Below are positions 52,685-61,400 of a stretch of DNA of 64,000 nt, piece by piece (the first letter of the stretch is position 1; each line of letters opens with the position of its first letter). Location: NCBI GenBank assembly GCA_027482185.1, contig JAIXWF010000011.1:1-64000 (forward strand), given 5' to 3'. Under the pieces are notes generated by a model, which was not told the DNA's origin, did no database searches, and saw nothing but the letters and a program-made list of their open reading frames with translations. The translations under genes and the position numbers were made by a program. The stretch comes from Opitutaceae bacterium (GTDB lineage Bacteria > Verrucomicrobiota > Verrucomicrobiia > Opitutales > Opitutaceae).

Positions 52685-53908
52685 ATGCTGATCTCTCTGC
52701 AAGAAGCCGCCGGGTTCGTGAGCACGCACTACGCCGTCTTCGACGAACTGTGGCGGCGGAAAGACGAACGTTTAACCGACGCCGATCTTCTTGCGGTCAT
52801 CGGGTCTACCCAAGCCGCCGCAACTCCGTCCTACCTTCTGGCGCAGCTGAAGCGAATGAAGTTTCTCGTGGAAGCAGACGTGGCGGTCGGTGTGTGGGAA
52901 CTAGCGCCGCCATTTGCGCGCTGGATAGAACATCTGCAGCAGATTTCACGGCCGGTATCCTCCGCGCGCATTCGTGGCCAATTGGCGGAGATCGCTCACA
53001 ATCTGGATGCGTTTCGAGTCGCCGAAGCCCGGAGCGACCTCGCCACCGGGCGCGAGCTGTTGCACGAGACGCGTAGCGCCTTTCAACTCTTGATCGAAGA
53101 CCTCGGCCAGACGCGTGCGGCGATCGCGGCCACAGTCAGCGACGCGAAGAGCGAACACCGGAAACAGAGTGCGGTGGAACGTTTTCGCCGAATCAATCGG
53201 TTCTGGACGGAGTATCTTGTTCCAATGCTCGATCTGCTCAACCCTGCCGGCACAATGGAGGCGGCCTGCACCGCTTGGGAAAACCAACTCGCGCTCTCGC
53301 TGGAGAAGAAGTTTATCCCGGATCGACTGGCGGCAGAGCGGATCGAAACCGAGATGCGAATTCTGCGGGTCACCGTGCGGCAGAGTTTCCGGTCGTGCCG
53401 TGATGAACTTGAGCCACTGCACGCGAGCTTGCGGCGCGAAAGTCTGTGGGCGGATGGAGCCGCAAAGGTCCTGCGGAGGCTGGAGCGCGAAGGAGTGGCC
53501 GGCTCGATCTACGCCACGAAGTTGCCGGTCTCGACCTTCCGGTTCGTCGGCCAGATTTCAACCGCCGCCTTGCTCGCCAGCGCGGCCCAATGGCGCGATT
53601 TCAGTACGCCGGCCTCCGCGATTGATTTTGACGGATCCGCCGCACCGGCCGACTCGCAGGACGTCGAAGACATGCTCGCCGCAATGGAGCTGAATCCGGC
53701 GAGCCTGTATCCTCTGGACGATCTGCTCGCATGGCTGGCGAAAAATCAAGGGCAACGCGGGTTCAACGCGATCCTACAGGTCTTCTCCCTCCTTGTGACT
53801 GATGCGCGCTATCAAGCCACTTTTCGTCTTCCGGTCTCCGACTACGCGTTCGCAGGAGGGATCGTCCGGTGTGGACGCGTAAAACTAGCCCTTCGTTCTG
53901 CCGCATGA
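52685..53908 (+). CDS. jetA: Wadjet anti-plasmid system subunit JetA (MksF/MukF-like kleisin)
   Basis: The 407-residue protein is the kleisin-type subunit of the Jet (Mks) SMC complex. An N-terminal winged-helix-like region (about 1-85) is followed by long helices, including a helical neck (about 130-200; SDAKSEHRKQSAVERFRRINRFWTEY) that contacts the SMC head. It is a little shorter than type I JetA. A GGAG sequence ten bases before ATG 52685 supports the start. The stop overlaps jetB in ATGA form. Identification rests mainly on the jetA-B-C-D order with recognisable JetC and JetD. Confidence 0.83.
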   Translation: MLISLQEAAGFVSTHYAVFDELWRRKDERLTDADLLAVIGSTQAAATPSYLLAQLKRMKFLVEADVAVGVWELAPPFARWIEHLQQISRPVSSARIRGQLAEIAHNLDAFRVAEARSDLATGRELLHETRSAFQLLIEDLGQTRAAIAATVSDAKSEHRKQSAVERFRRINRFWTEYLVPMLDLLNPAGTMEAACTAWENQLALSLEKKFIPDRLAAERIETEMRILRVTVRQSFRSCRDELEPLHASLRRESLWADGAAKVLRRLEREGVAGSIYATKLPVSTFRFVGQISTAALLASAAQWRDFSTPASAIDFDGSAAPADSQDVEDMLAAMELNPASLYPLDDLLAWLAKNQGQRGFNAILQVFSLLVTDARYQATFRLPVSDYAFAGGIVRCGRVKLALRSAA

Positions 53909-54486
53909 ACTCAGCGCCCGATCAACTCCCGCAAATTGCGGCCATCTTTCGCGGCATCAAGGCCGGCAAACACTGGTGCTTCGGGGACCCGGAATACGAC
54001 GACCTGAACGGCGCTCTTTTTGAGCGCTACCAAGCGTTTTTCTCCCAACTGGACCTGAAGCTGCACCGCGACGGGCGCGGCTTCGTTTTCGCAACCTCGG
54101 ACGACGACGACTACAAAGGCAGCGATTTGATCACGCGGTTTGTGGTCTTTACTGCCGTGTGGGTCGATGCGGTTGCGGATTCGGGAGAGGACATCGGCAA
54201 GGCACTTTTCGCCAGGAACCAAGTCATTGCCGATCTGCCCCACTTCGTCGCCGACTCGCATCGCCGCCTACTGAAGCAAGTAGGAATCGAAAATGTGGCG
54301 GAGCTTACGGCGACATTGCGATCCATGGAGCGCCTTGGATTCGTCGAGATAGATGGCAGCGGCCGTTTTTCGCTGCGGGTTTCGTTTCACCGAATCCTCG
54401 ACGTTTGCCGCGACGAAGCCGCGGCGCCTGATGCGCCGACAACAACTGAGCCCGAACCAAATGGAAACGAGGAGGTTCCCGCATGA
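53905..54486 (+). CDS. jetB: Wadjet subunit JetB (MukE-like)
   Basis: The 193-residue protein corresponds to the MukE/JetB kite subunit, which bridges JetA and JetC in the loop-extruding complex. It is largely helical and carries a winged-helix-like segment (about 105-160; LLKQVGIENVAELTATLRSMERLGFVEIDGSGRFSLRVSF). The end is acidic and disordered. It overlaps jetA by four bases at its start and jetC by four at its end, so the three genes are tightly coupled in translation, as expected for subunits of a fixed complex. Confidence 0.83.
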   Translation: MNSAPDQLPQIAAIFRGIKAGKHWCFGDPEYDDLNGALFERYQAFFSQLDLKLHRDGRGFVFATSDDDDYKGSDLITRFVVFTAVWVDAVADSGEDIGKALFARNQVIADLPHFVADSHRRLLKQVGIENVAELTATLRSMERLGFVEIDGSGRFSLRVSFHRILDVCRDEAAAPDAPTTTEPEPNGNEEVPA

Positions 54487-57269
54487 CCGCGACCACCGCT
54501 CCCTCCCGGCTCTTTGGTCCCCGTCGCCTGATCCTCATCCAGTCGGGAAAATACGACTACGCAGAGCTGGATCTCACCCAGTCGTTCCAACTCGTGGGAG
54601 TGAACGGCTTGGGGAAGACCGCGCTGATTTCTACTCTGCAGTATCTCTACCTCGACAATCAGCGGGACATGCGTTTCGGCCAACACAGCACCGACGACAG
54701 CCGCCGATTCTATTTTAAGGGCGAAGCCAGCTTCATCCTCTTTGAGTGCGAGACGTCCCTCGGCACGGTGACGGTCGGAGCACGGAGCCTCGGCGCCGTG
54801 GCCGGCTACGAATTGCAGCGCTTCGCGTGGCACGGAGCGTATCACCGCGCCGACTTCATCGACGAACGGAATCGCCCGCGGGTGTGGGACGAGGTCCGCG
54901 CCAATCTGGCAACCAAGGAGCTGCGGGTGATGGCCGACACCGCAGAGCTCCGCCGCCTGCTGGGAGCCGTGGACGACGAGACGAATGCCAGCTGGGAGTT
55001 GGTCCCGCTTGCCGATTCGCGAGACTATCCGCGTTTTCGGCAGACTTTTCAGCGCCTGCTTCAGTTGAAAGACATTCGGCAGGATGATCTGAAGCAGTTG
55101 CTCGCGGATTGCGCAAAACTCAGCCCGGCCGAACGCGAAATCGACCTGGCGAAAGGCGCGGAGAAGGAGCTGGCGAAAATCAATCGTGATCGCCTCGAAG
55201 TGGCGGTCTTGCGCGCGGCGGTGGCACGGGTCAAAGAGGCGCGAGGACTTTACGAACAAGAATACGTTGCGCGGGCGATTGCGCACGCCGCCACCGATGA
55301 AATGCAATCACGGTATGCAGGCTATGCTGCATGGTTCAAAACCGAAACCGACGCGCTCTACGCTGTCCGCGATACAGCGCAGAAAGAATTCACTCGCCTG
55401 GAGAACGAACGAAAGACGCTTCAGCAATCGCTGAAAGAAGTGCACCAAGCTGCCGGCAGCGTTAAAGCGAAACTGGATGCCATTGCGGAGGACCGACAGC
55501 GCTATGCGGATTTCGTCCTGGAAGTGGAAGAACAAGTCCGGGATCGCCTGAGTGATGAGGTAAGCGGATTGAAGATGCGGTTGGCGAATGTCCCGGGCGA
55601 AGCCATCGAAGTGCTGACCCGCCAGCTCGGCGAACAGCAAGCGCAGATCGCTCAACGGCAGGCCACCTTGGCGGCCATCGACCAACTCTTCATCACCTGG
55701 CTGCGGTCCCGCCTGCCCGAAGAAGATATTGCTCGGGTCGGATCGATTTTCGACCGAAGGGTGCTCGAATCAAAGCTCGACGAACAGGTGACGATCCGAA
55801 ACGAAGCCGAGTTGGTTCGGCGGCTGCGTGGAGCGGCCGGACGATGCGACCCGAGGGGCTATGAAGACGATGCGATCACGGTGGAATTTTCCGCCGGCGC
55901 AGTGTCGGCCGTAACTCAGTTGGGTCATCGCGGGAGGCTAGAGGAAGAGATTCGCAAGTTGCAGCGGGAGGCCGATCGCCTCGCCCGCGACATTGAGACG
56001 GTGCAGAACGCTGCGGAGTATCGGACACGGCTGCCGGTGGCAGAAAAGGAATACTTTGCGCAGGTCGGTAGGCTTCACGCCTTCCAACTGTACCGCGAAG
56101 AGATCGCCAAAGAGGCTACCTACAAAAGCGAACTGAAGCGCCATGAAGCGGACGGCAGGAGAATCGATGAACAGCTCGCAGCCAACGAAGCGGCGAGGAA
56201 CGAAGCCGCGAAGAACGGGAACGCCGCCCTCGCGAAGTTCGACAAACTGAAGGAAGAGGACGGGAAAATCCGGATCGAGGCGCGCAATCTACCGACCGCC
56301 GAGGGCGACAATCCGGGGCCGACACCGTTGTCGTCTGCGTTCGTGCGCGACCTCCCTGTATCATTGTTGGAGGTGATCCGGATTACGCGTGACCGCTGCA
56401 ATCTAGCTCGCAACCGGGCGACGCAGCTGGACGGAGTGATGGGACTGCTGGACAAAGATTTTCTTAACCCGAGCTTCCGGTACGACCACGCCTCGCCGGT
56501 CGTTGATCGGCTCTCGCAACTAGAAGCGGAAATCGCATCGCTCGATGAGCGAGCGCAAAACATCGAAGCACGGTGGTTGGCACTGCTGACGGACGCACAG
56601 AGCAGCTTCGCGCTCATGCTCAAATCGCTGCGCACCGTCACGCGCCAAGCGCGAAAGTTGACGGAGGAACTCGGCAAGATAGAGTTTTCCAGCCTCACGG
56701 AGGTCCGGCTGGAGATTGTTCCGAACGCAGCGGCGGTCTCCGAGTATGAAAGACACTCCAAGGACTCAGCCCAGCCGTCACTTTTCGACACGGCCGAGGA
56801 AGCCGAGCGAAAGATGAGCCAGTTCACCCAACTGCTGCAGCGTCGTCCGAAGCTGCTCCTGAACGAACTCTTCTCGTTGCGTTGCGACGTGCGCCGAAAA
56901 GACGGACAACGAAATTCCTACGAGAACTTCGACGAAGTCGAGTCCACGGGCACAACGGTGGTGTTGAAAGTCACCCTGAACCTTCTTGTGCTCCGCGACC
57001 TGCTGATTCCTGGCAAGGCTCGGATTCCATACTATCTGGACGAGGTGCACGCGCTGGATCGGCAGAATTTCGGCAACATCCTCCAGCTCTCGGAGCGACT
57101 GGGTTTCATCGGCATCTACGCGGCTCCAACCGCAGCCATCGGCCCTCGTAGCTTTGTGCACTTGGTGCCAGACGCCAAAGGTCGGCTCGTCGTGACGGCG
57201 GCACATCGAAAGGATATCTTGAGGTCGCCCGATGACGCGACTCCCGCCGGCGAGGAATCCCATGGATGA
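54483..57269 (+). CDS. jetC: Wadjet SMC-family ATPase JetC (MukB-like)
   Basis: The 928-residue SMC-like ATPase has an N-terminal head with Walker A GVNGLGKT (39-46) and long coiled coils (about 210-420 and 480-680) with a central hinge-like interruption. The C-terminal head carries a signature-like STGTTVVLK segment and a Walker B with YYLDEVHALD (Asp853, Glu854). It extrudes plasmid DNA loops so that JetD can cleave small circular DNA. It is shorter than chromosomal MukB. The start overlaps jetB and the end overlaps jetD. Confidence 0.9.
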   Translation: MTATTAPSRLFGPRRLILIQSGKYDYAELDLTQSFQLVGVNGLGKTALISTLQYLYLDNQRDMRFGQHSTDDSRRFYFKGEASFILFECETSLGTVTVGARSLGAVAGYELQRFAWHGAYHRADFIDERNRPRVWDEVRANLATKELRVMADTAELRRLLGAVDDETNASWELVPLADSRDYPRFRQTFQRLLQLKDIRQDDLKQLLADCAKLSPAEREIDLAKGAEKELAKINRDRLEVAVLRAAVARVKEARGLYEQEYVARAIAHAATDEMQSRYAGYAAWFKTETDALYAVRDTAQKEFTRLENERKTLQQSLKEVHQAAGSVKAKLDAIAEDRQRYADFVLEVEEQVRDRLSDEVSGLKMRLANVPGEAIEVLTRQLGEQQAQIAQRQATLAAIDQLFITWLRSRLPEEDIARVGSIFDRRVLESKLDEQVTIRNEAELVRRLRGAAGRCDPRGYEDDAITVEFSAGAVSAVTQLGHRGRLEEEIRKLQREADRLARDIETVQNAAEYRTRLPVAEKEYFAQVGRLHAFQLYREEIAKEATYKSELKRHEADGRRIDEQLAANEAARNEAAKNGNAALAKFDKLKEEDGKIRIEARNLPTAEGDNPGPTPLSSAFVRDLPVSLLEVIRITRDRCNLARNRATQLDGVMGLLDKDFLNPSFRYDHASPVVDRLSQLEAEIASLDERAQNIEARWLALLTDAQSSFALMLKSLRTVTRQARKLTEELGKIEFSSLTEVRLEIVPNAAAVSEYERHSKDSAQPSLFDTAEEAERKMSQFTQLLQRRPKLLLNELFSLRCDVRRKDGQRNSYENFDEVESTGTTVVLKVTLNLLVLRDLLIPGKARIPYYLDEVHALDRQNFGNILQLSERLGFIGIYAAPTAAIGPRSFVHLVPDAKGRLVVTAAHRKDILRSPDDATPAGEESHG

Positions 57270-58161
57270 CGTGCCGCCATTCCTGCGTCGACTCATCCAG
57301 CAGCAGCGCTTGGCGGGCAGTGAGCTTTCGGCCCTGGCGAAGAAGCAGCTCGGTCCCCTTTTTTTGGGAGGGGTGTTGGTTGCCGAAACATCCGGCAGAG
57401 GTGAGGTAGTGGAGGTACGGAAACCGGAGCAGTTGCTTGCGTGGGCTCGGCACAAGTTCCCTTCATTTGAGGCTCGATGGCAGGGGCCGGCGCAATTCGG
57501 GCGGGCACAGTCAGTGGCTCGACGAAGGAGCAGCAAAGCGGGGCGGAATGGAGTTGGAGCTGGCGTGCTTCATCTAAGAGCGCCGTCACTGTGTGGCGGC
57601 TCTGTGAAGTACAACGGCAGCAAGTTTCCCGTTCATGATCTGACGGTGCACAACGGACTCGCGGCGTGCGCGATCACGACCGACACGCAGTTCGAGTTTA
57701 CCGGGCAGATCGTGGTTGTTGAGAATCTCGAGTGCTTCCTCAACGCCGAACGAGTTCTCCCGAGCGATGCGTTGTTTCTCAACGGTGCCGGACGCCTTTC
57801 CGATCAACTCATCGCTTGCTTAGGTCGTTCCACCTTCGATCCGGCACCCATGTTACATTGGCCGGACTATGATCCCGTCGGTTTGGACGACTACGTGCGA
57901 CTACGGCGCGTGCTCGGCGAAAGAGTGGCCCTTTATGTTCCTGAAGATATCGAAAAACGATTTGGAGCTCTCGCAGATCGTAGCTTGATCATCGAGAAAC
58001 CCAAAAACCGGAGGCTGCTAGAGAATTTATCGGGCCAGAATTGGCCCTGCGAGGCATCCAAGAAGGTGTTTGATCTGATCAGGGAAACTGGTGCCGGCTT
58101 GGAGCAAGAAGCTCTATTTCTCGAATCGCGAAGTCAGGTTGGCGATACCCCAAAACGTTAA
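57262..58161 (+). CDS. jetD: Wadjet nuclease JetD with TOPRIM-type catalytic domain
   Basis: The 299-residue protein is the DNA-cleaving subunit. Its C-terminal half has the TOPRIM residues: Glu154 in VVVENLE, and Asp202 and Asp204 in HWPDYDPVGLDDY. The N-terminal arm-binding part is shorter than in type I JetD, so it may belong to another Wadjet type. An ATG at 57232 is also possible. ATG 57262 was chosen because GAGGAA lies just upstream and it gives an 8-base overlap with jetC. It cleaves circular DNA after JetABC extrusion. Its stop overlaps the convergent LysR gene by four bases. Confidence 0.87.
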   Translation: MDDVPPFLRRLIQQQRLAGSELSALAKKQLGPLFLGGVLVAETSGRGEVVEVRKPEQLLAWARHKFPSFEARWQGPAQFGRAQSVARRRSSKAGRNGVGAGVLHLRAPSLCGGSVKYNGSKFPVHDLTVHNGLAACAITTDTQFEFTGQIVVVENLECFLNAERVLPSDALFLNGAGRLSDQLIACLGRSTFDPAPMLHWPDYDPVGLDDYVRLRRVLGERVALYVPEDIEKRFGALADRSLIIEKPKNRRLLENLSGQNWPCEASKKVFDLIRETGAGLEQEALFLESRSQVGDTPKR

Positions 58162-59078
58162 CCCTCGAGCCTGCGCTCTTGATCTTCCGCCTGTAGGGCG
58201 GACAAGAGCGCATCCTTGGTTCGATGCGCGCTGTCACCCATTACTTCCAAGGTTCTCGGATTCCAGATCAATGCCATCGGCCGACTCAGTTCTTCCAAGT
58301 CTGCTTCTACAATTTCCATCCCCACGACAGTATCTTCATCAAGAATGAAGGTTGGCAGCACCGCTGCATATCTGCCGGTCCGCACTGCAGCTAGGCAAAG
58401 CCCAAGCGAGTCGCACTTCAGGCGCGGCTGAAAGATGTTTCCGTGGCCGCTTGCGATCTTTCGCAGCCGTTCCGTCAATTGACCGTCGGTGCCGATTGTG
58501 GCATGCGGAAGATCTGCGAGCGCCGCCTCGGTGGACAGGTTGCCGCGCACCAATCTGCGCGGCACAACGATCGCATACCGGATCGTCCCAATGTCCGACG
58601 CGTGCACGCTGTCCTTCACTGCGTCGCTGCGCACGATTCCGAAGTCCAATCTCTCATCCGCCACCTGGGACACTATCTCAGTCGTGCGAAGGTTGTGGAG
58701 CGTCCAAAGGTTCGGCGCGCCGCCTCGCGCGAGTGCCGGAATCAGCCACCATTGCAGGATGCTGTCTCCAGCTCCAATACGCCATTCATAGTCCTTCGAT
58801 TGGACTCTCCGGGAAAACGCACGTAGAGCGCTGAACTGACTACGTGCGATTTCGGCTAGCTCTGCTCCGGCGCGAGTCAGTTTGAGCGTTCGTCCCGATC
58901 GCTCGGTTAGGGGGGTTTTGAAGAACTCATTGAGCTCGCTCAAGTGATGGCTCATCCGCGACTGCTGGTTGGGATCGTGCCCGGCTGCCTTTGCCAGGCT
59001 GCCGGCGTCCGCCAACTGCACTAGGCTGTGCAAGCGCTCCAAGGATAGGCCGCCGGTTTGCAGAAATTCCTTAAACAT
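58158..59078 (-). CDS. LysR-type transcriptional regulator
   Basis: The 306-residue regulator has an N-terminal winged helix-turn-helix (about 11-70; LERLHSLVQLADAGSLAKAAGHDPNQQSRMSHHLSELNEFF) and a periplasmic-binding-protein-like effector domain (about 95-295; IGAGDSILQWWLIP, LDFGIVRSDAV). The start MFKEFLQ was chosen over an upstream ATG 15 codons earlier. It reads towards jetD, converging with it, and is divergent from the Z1 gene across a 68-base gap that holds a dyad. It is therefore best placed to control the Z1 operon, possibly in response to a phage- or metabolite-derived signal. Confidence 0.86.
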   Translation of the reverse strand: MFKEFLQTGGLSLERLHSLVQLADAGSLAKAAGHDPNQQSRMSHHLSELNEFFKTPLTERSGRTLKLTRAGAELAEIARSQFSALRAFSRRVQSKDYEWRIGAGDSILQWWLIPALARGGAPNLWTLHNLRTTEIVSQVADERLDFGIVRSDAVKDSVHASDIGTIRYAIVVPRRLVRGNLSTEAALADLPHATIGTDGQLTERLRKIASGHGNIFQPRLKCDSLGLCLAAVRTGRYAAVLPTFILDEDTVVGMEIVEADLEELSRPMALIWNPRTLEVMGDSAHRTKDALLSALQAEDQERRLEG

Positions 59079-59105
59079 GCGCAAAACCCAAGTGATATGC
59101 CTTTT

Positions 59106-59140
59106 GCTCAATAGTAAACGCATAAATGAGCTGCTATACT
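59106..59140 (+). promoter_or_regulatory. Dyad and -10 element between the LysR and Z1 genes
   Basis: GCTCA (59106-59110) and TGAGC (59127-59131) form an interrupted dyad across the presumed -35 position. A good -10 hexamer TATACT (59135-59140) lies only six bases before ATG 59147, which implies a leaderless transcript for the Z1 gene. LysR proteins usually bind such dyads in divergent promoters. The -35 element is weak, consistent with activator dependence. Confidence 0.4.
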
Positions 59141-59146
59141 GGCCGC

Positions 59147-61384
59147 ATGTCCACCACTCCTCTCCCGGTTCCGGTTGCTAGCTTTCCCAATCTCCACGTC
59201 GCAGGTGCCTTCTATCCCGGCTTCCTCGCGAAACGCCGCGGTCTCGATCCCGTCTACAGCCCTGAAGACCAGCACGTTATTAAGTCGACGGTGACCCGCT
59301 TGCTCGCCCAGCCGACCACGGCCAAGCATCCCGGAATTCTCCTGGGCAAGATTCAATCCGGAAAAACGAAGACGTTTCTTGGCGTTACCGCCCTCGCGTT
59401 CGATAACGGCTACGACATCGCGGTGATTCTGACCAAGCCGACCACGGCCCTGGCGAAGCAGACCTACAAGCGCGTTCACAAGGACTTCGCCGACTACATC
59501 GAAGCCGACCAAGCCAAAGCCTACGACATTCTCGAACTGCCCGAGCGGCTAACCCAATTTGAGCTGAACCAAAAGCTGATCCTCATCGTGAAGAAGCAGC
59601 GGCAGAATCTCGAGCGCCTCACCGAGACGCTGTTGACGACCTATCCGAACCTGGCCCGAAAGCGCATTCTCTTGATCGATGATGAGGCGGACAACGCCTC
59701 TATCGGATACTTCTACTCCAAGGCCGGGGATCTTGAGCTCCGAACCATCGCCGGCCAAGTGGACGATCTCCGCCAACAGCTCCCGGCGGCCTCGTTCCTG
59801 CAGGTTACTGCGACGCCCTACTCTCTCTACCTTCAGCCCGAGGATTCGCCTCCCGGCCTTCAGATCGCCCCGGTTCGGCCCAAGTTCACCGAACTCGTTC
59901 CCGTTCACCGCGACTATGTCGGAGGACAGTTCTACTTTGAAGAGAGCAGGGATTCTGCGCATCCGGCGCACTACGTCTTTCGACCGGTCGCCGCAGCCGA
60001 GCTGGACATTCTTCGGCAGCCCGACGCTCGCCGCTTCAAACCTCAAGATTGCCTTTCGAGCGACAAAGTCGCCGGCCTGCGTATGGCGATCGTTACGTTT
60101 CTGACCGCCGGATGCCTGCGGCGCATTCAAGATGAGCAGGCTGGGCGGCGACCCAAACGCTTCGCGTTCCTTTTCCATACCGAAGCCGCCAAGGCCGCGC
60201 ACGCTTGGCAGGAGTCCGTCATCCTCGCCTTCGACGAGCACTTGCAGGCCGAAGCCAAGTCCCAATCGGGACTGCTGCGCACTCTGGTCCAGGCTGCCTA
60301 TGACGATCTCGCTCGTTCCATCGCGGCCTCGGGTGGAGTTCCTCCTGCCTTCGCCGACGTCTGGTCCCGCGTGGTTTTCGCCCTGACCAGCGGCGAGATC
60401 ATGATCACCAAGGTCAACTCCGAGGCCCAGGTTGCCTCACTTCTGGACGACGAGGGCCAACTCCGCTTGCGCACCCCGCTCAACATCTTCATCGGCGGCC
60501 AGATTCTCGACCGAGGCATCACGATCGCCAATCTCATCGGGTTCTACTACGGGAGGAATCCCCAGCGTTTCCAGCAGGACACTGTTCTTCAGCATTCGCG
60601 AATGTACGGCTTTCGGCCCCCCGAAGATCGCGCGGTGACGCGCTTCTACACCGCGCCGCACATCCACGCCGCGATGCGCCGCATGCACGAAGCCGACAGC
60701 GCCCTCCGCGACCGCATCGAGGCGGGCTTCGCCGGCGCCGACAACACCGTGACCATGTTCGAAATCGACGATGGCAACCGTATCGTCGCCTGCAGCCCGA
60801 CCAAGATTCTCGCGTCCAACATCACCACCCTGCGCCCGCGCGGTCGCGTCGTGCCCTCCGGCTTCGAGGCCGATGTGAAAACCCGGCTCCGGCCGCTCAC
60901 CCTCGCTCTCGATACGCAGATTGCGGCGCTCGCCGGCCCCTTGCCCAAGGACGGTGAACACCCTGGCGCCGTTGATATCTCGCTCGCCGACGCGTGCAAC
61001 CTCCTCGCTGGCATCGCCCCCGCTTTTGTTTCCTTTGCTCCCGGCTACGAAGATACGTGGAACTTGACCGAGTATCAGGCCATTTTGCGGCATCTGAGCG
61101 AGAGCACCGCCAATCCCGCGAACCGCGGTCGCGTTCTTCTCATGCTCCGCACTGGCCGCAACGTTTCCCGCAAGCCGGGCCCCGGGAGCAACGCGGAGTA
61201 CAACGAGCCGGACAGCACCAACAACGACATCACGCCCGCCCGCGCCGCGGCCGTCGATCTGCCCTTGCTCATGCTGATTCGCCAAAACGGTGTTTCCGCG
61301 GGCTGGACGGGGGCTCCGTTCTGGTGGCCGGTGATCTACACACCGGAGAAAATGCGTCCCACGCTTTTTGCCCACGCCAAGTAA
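59147..61384 (+). CDS. Z1-domain ATPase (SF2-like, defence-associated)
   Basis: The 745-residue protein has the Z1-family Walker A GKIQSGKT (67-74) and the Walker B DDEAD (178-182, LLIDDEADNAS). The C-terminal RecA-like lobe has FIGGQILDRGITIANLIGFYYGR and QHSRMYGF. Z1 proteins occur in restriction-like operons with DNA methyltransferases and MORC- or nuclease-type partners, where they act as helicase-like motors. ATG 59147 was preferred to 59126 because the former fits the promoter. A nuclease domain was not recognised in it, so cleavage may be done by a partner. The 564-residue protein follows 16 bases later. Confidence 0.85.
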   Translation: MSTTPLPVPVASFPNLHVAGAFYPGFLAKRRGLDPVYSPEDQHVIKSTVTRLLAQPTTAKHPGILLGKIQSGKTKTFLGVTALAFDNGYDIAVILTKPTTALAKQTYKRVHKDFADYIEADQAKAYDILELPERLTQFELNQKLILIVKKQRQNLERLTETLLTTYPNLARKRILLIDDEADNASIGYFYSKAGDLELRTIAGQVDDLRQQLPAASFLQVTATPYSLYLQPEDSPPGLQIAPVRPKFTELVPVHRDYVGGQFYFEESRDSAHPAHYVFRPVAAAELDILRQPDARRFKPQDCLSSDKVAGLRMAIVTFLTAGCLRRIQDEQAGRRPKRFAFLFHTEAAKAAHAWQESVILAFDEHLQAEAKSQSGLLRTLVQAAYDDLARSIAASGGVPPAFADVWSRVVFALTSGEIMITKVNSEAQVASLLDDEGQLRLRTPLNIFIGGQILDRGITIANLIGFYYGRNPQRFQQDTVLQHSRMYGFRPPEDRAVTRFYTAPHIHAAMRRMHEADSALRDRIEAGFAGADNTVTMFEIDDGNRIVACSPTKILASNITTLRPRGRVVPSGFEADVKTRLRPLTLALDTQIAALAGPLPKDGEHPGAVDISLADACNLLAGIAPAFVSFAPGYEDTWNLTEYQAILRHLSESTANPANRGRVLLMLRTGRNVSRKPGPGSNAEYNEPDSTNNDITPARAAAVDLPLLMLIRQNGVSAGWTGAPFWWPVIYTPEKMRPTLFAHAK

Positions 61385-61400
61385 CCCACGCCAGGCTCCA

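Noticed and set aside
52416-52691. A 91-codon gene upstream of jetA
   Set aside because: It overlaps the jetA start, has no good ribosome-binding site, and other equally long frames overlap it.
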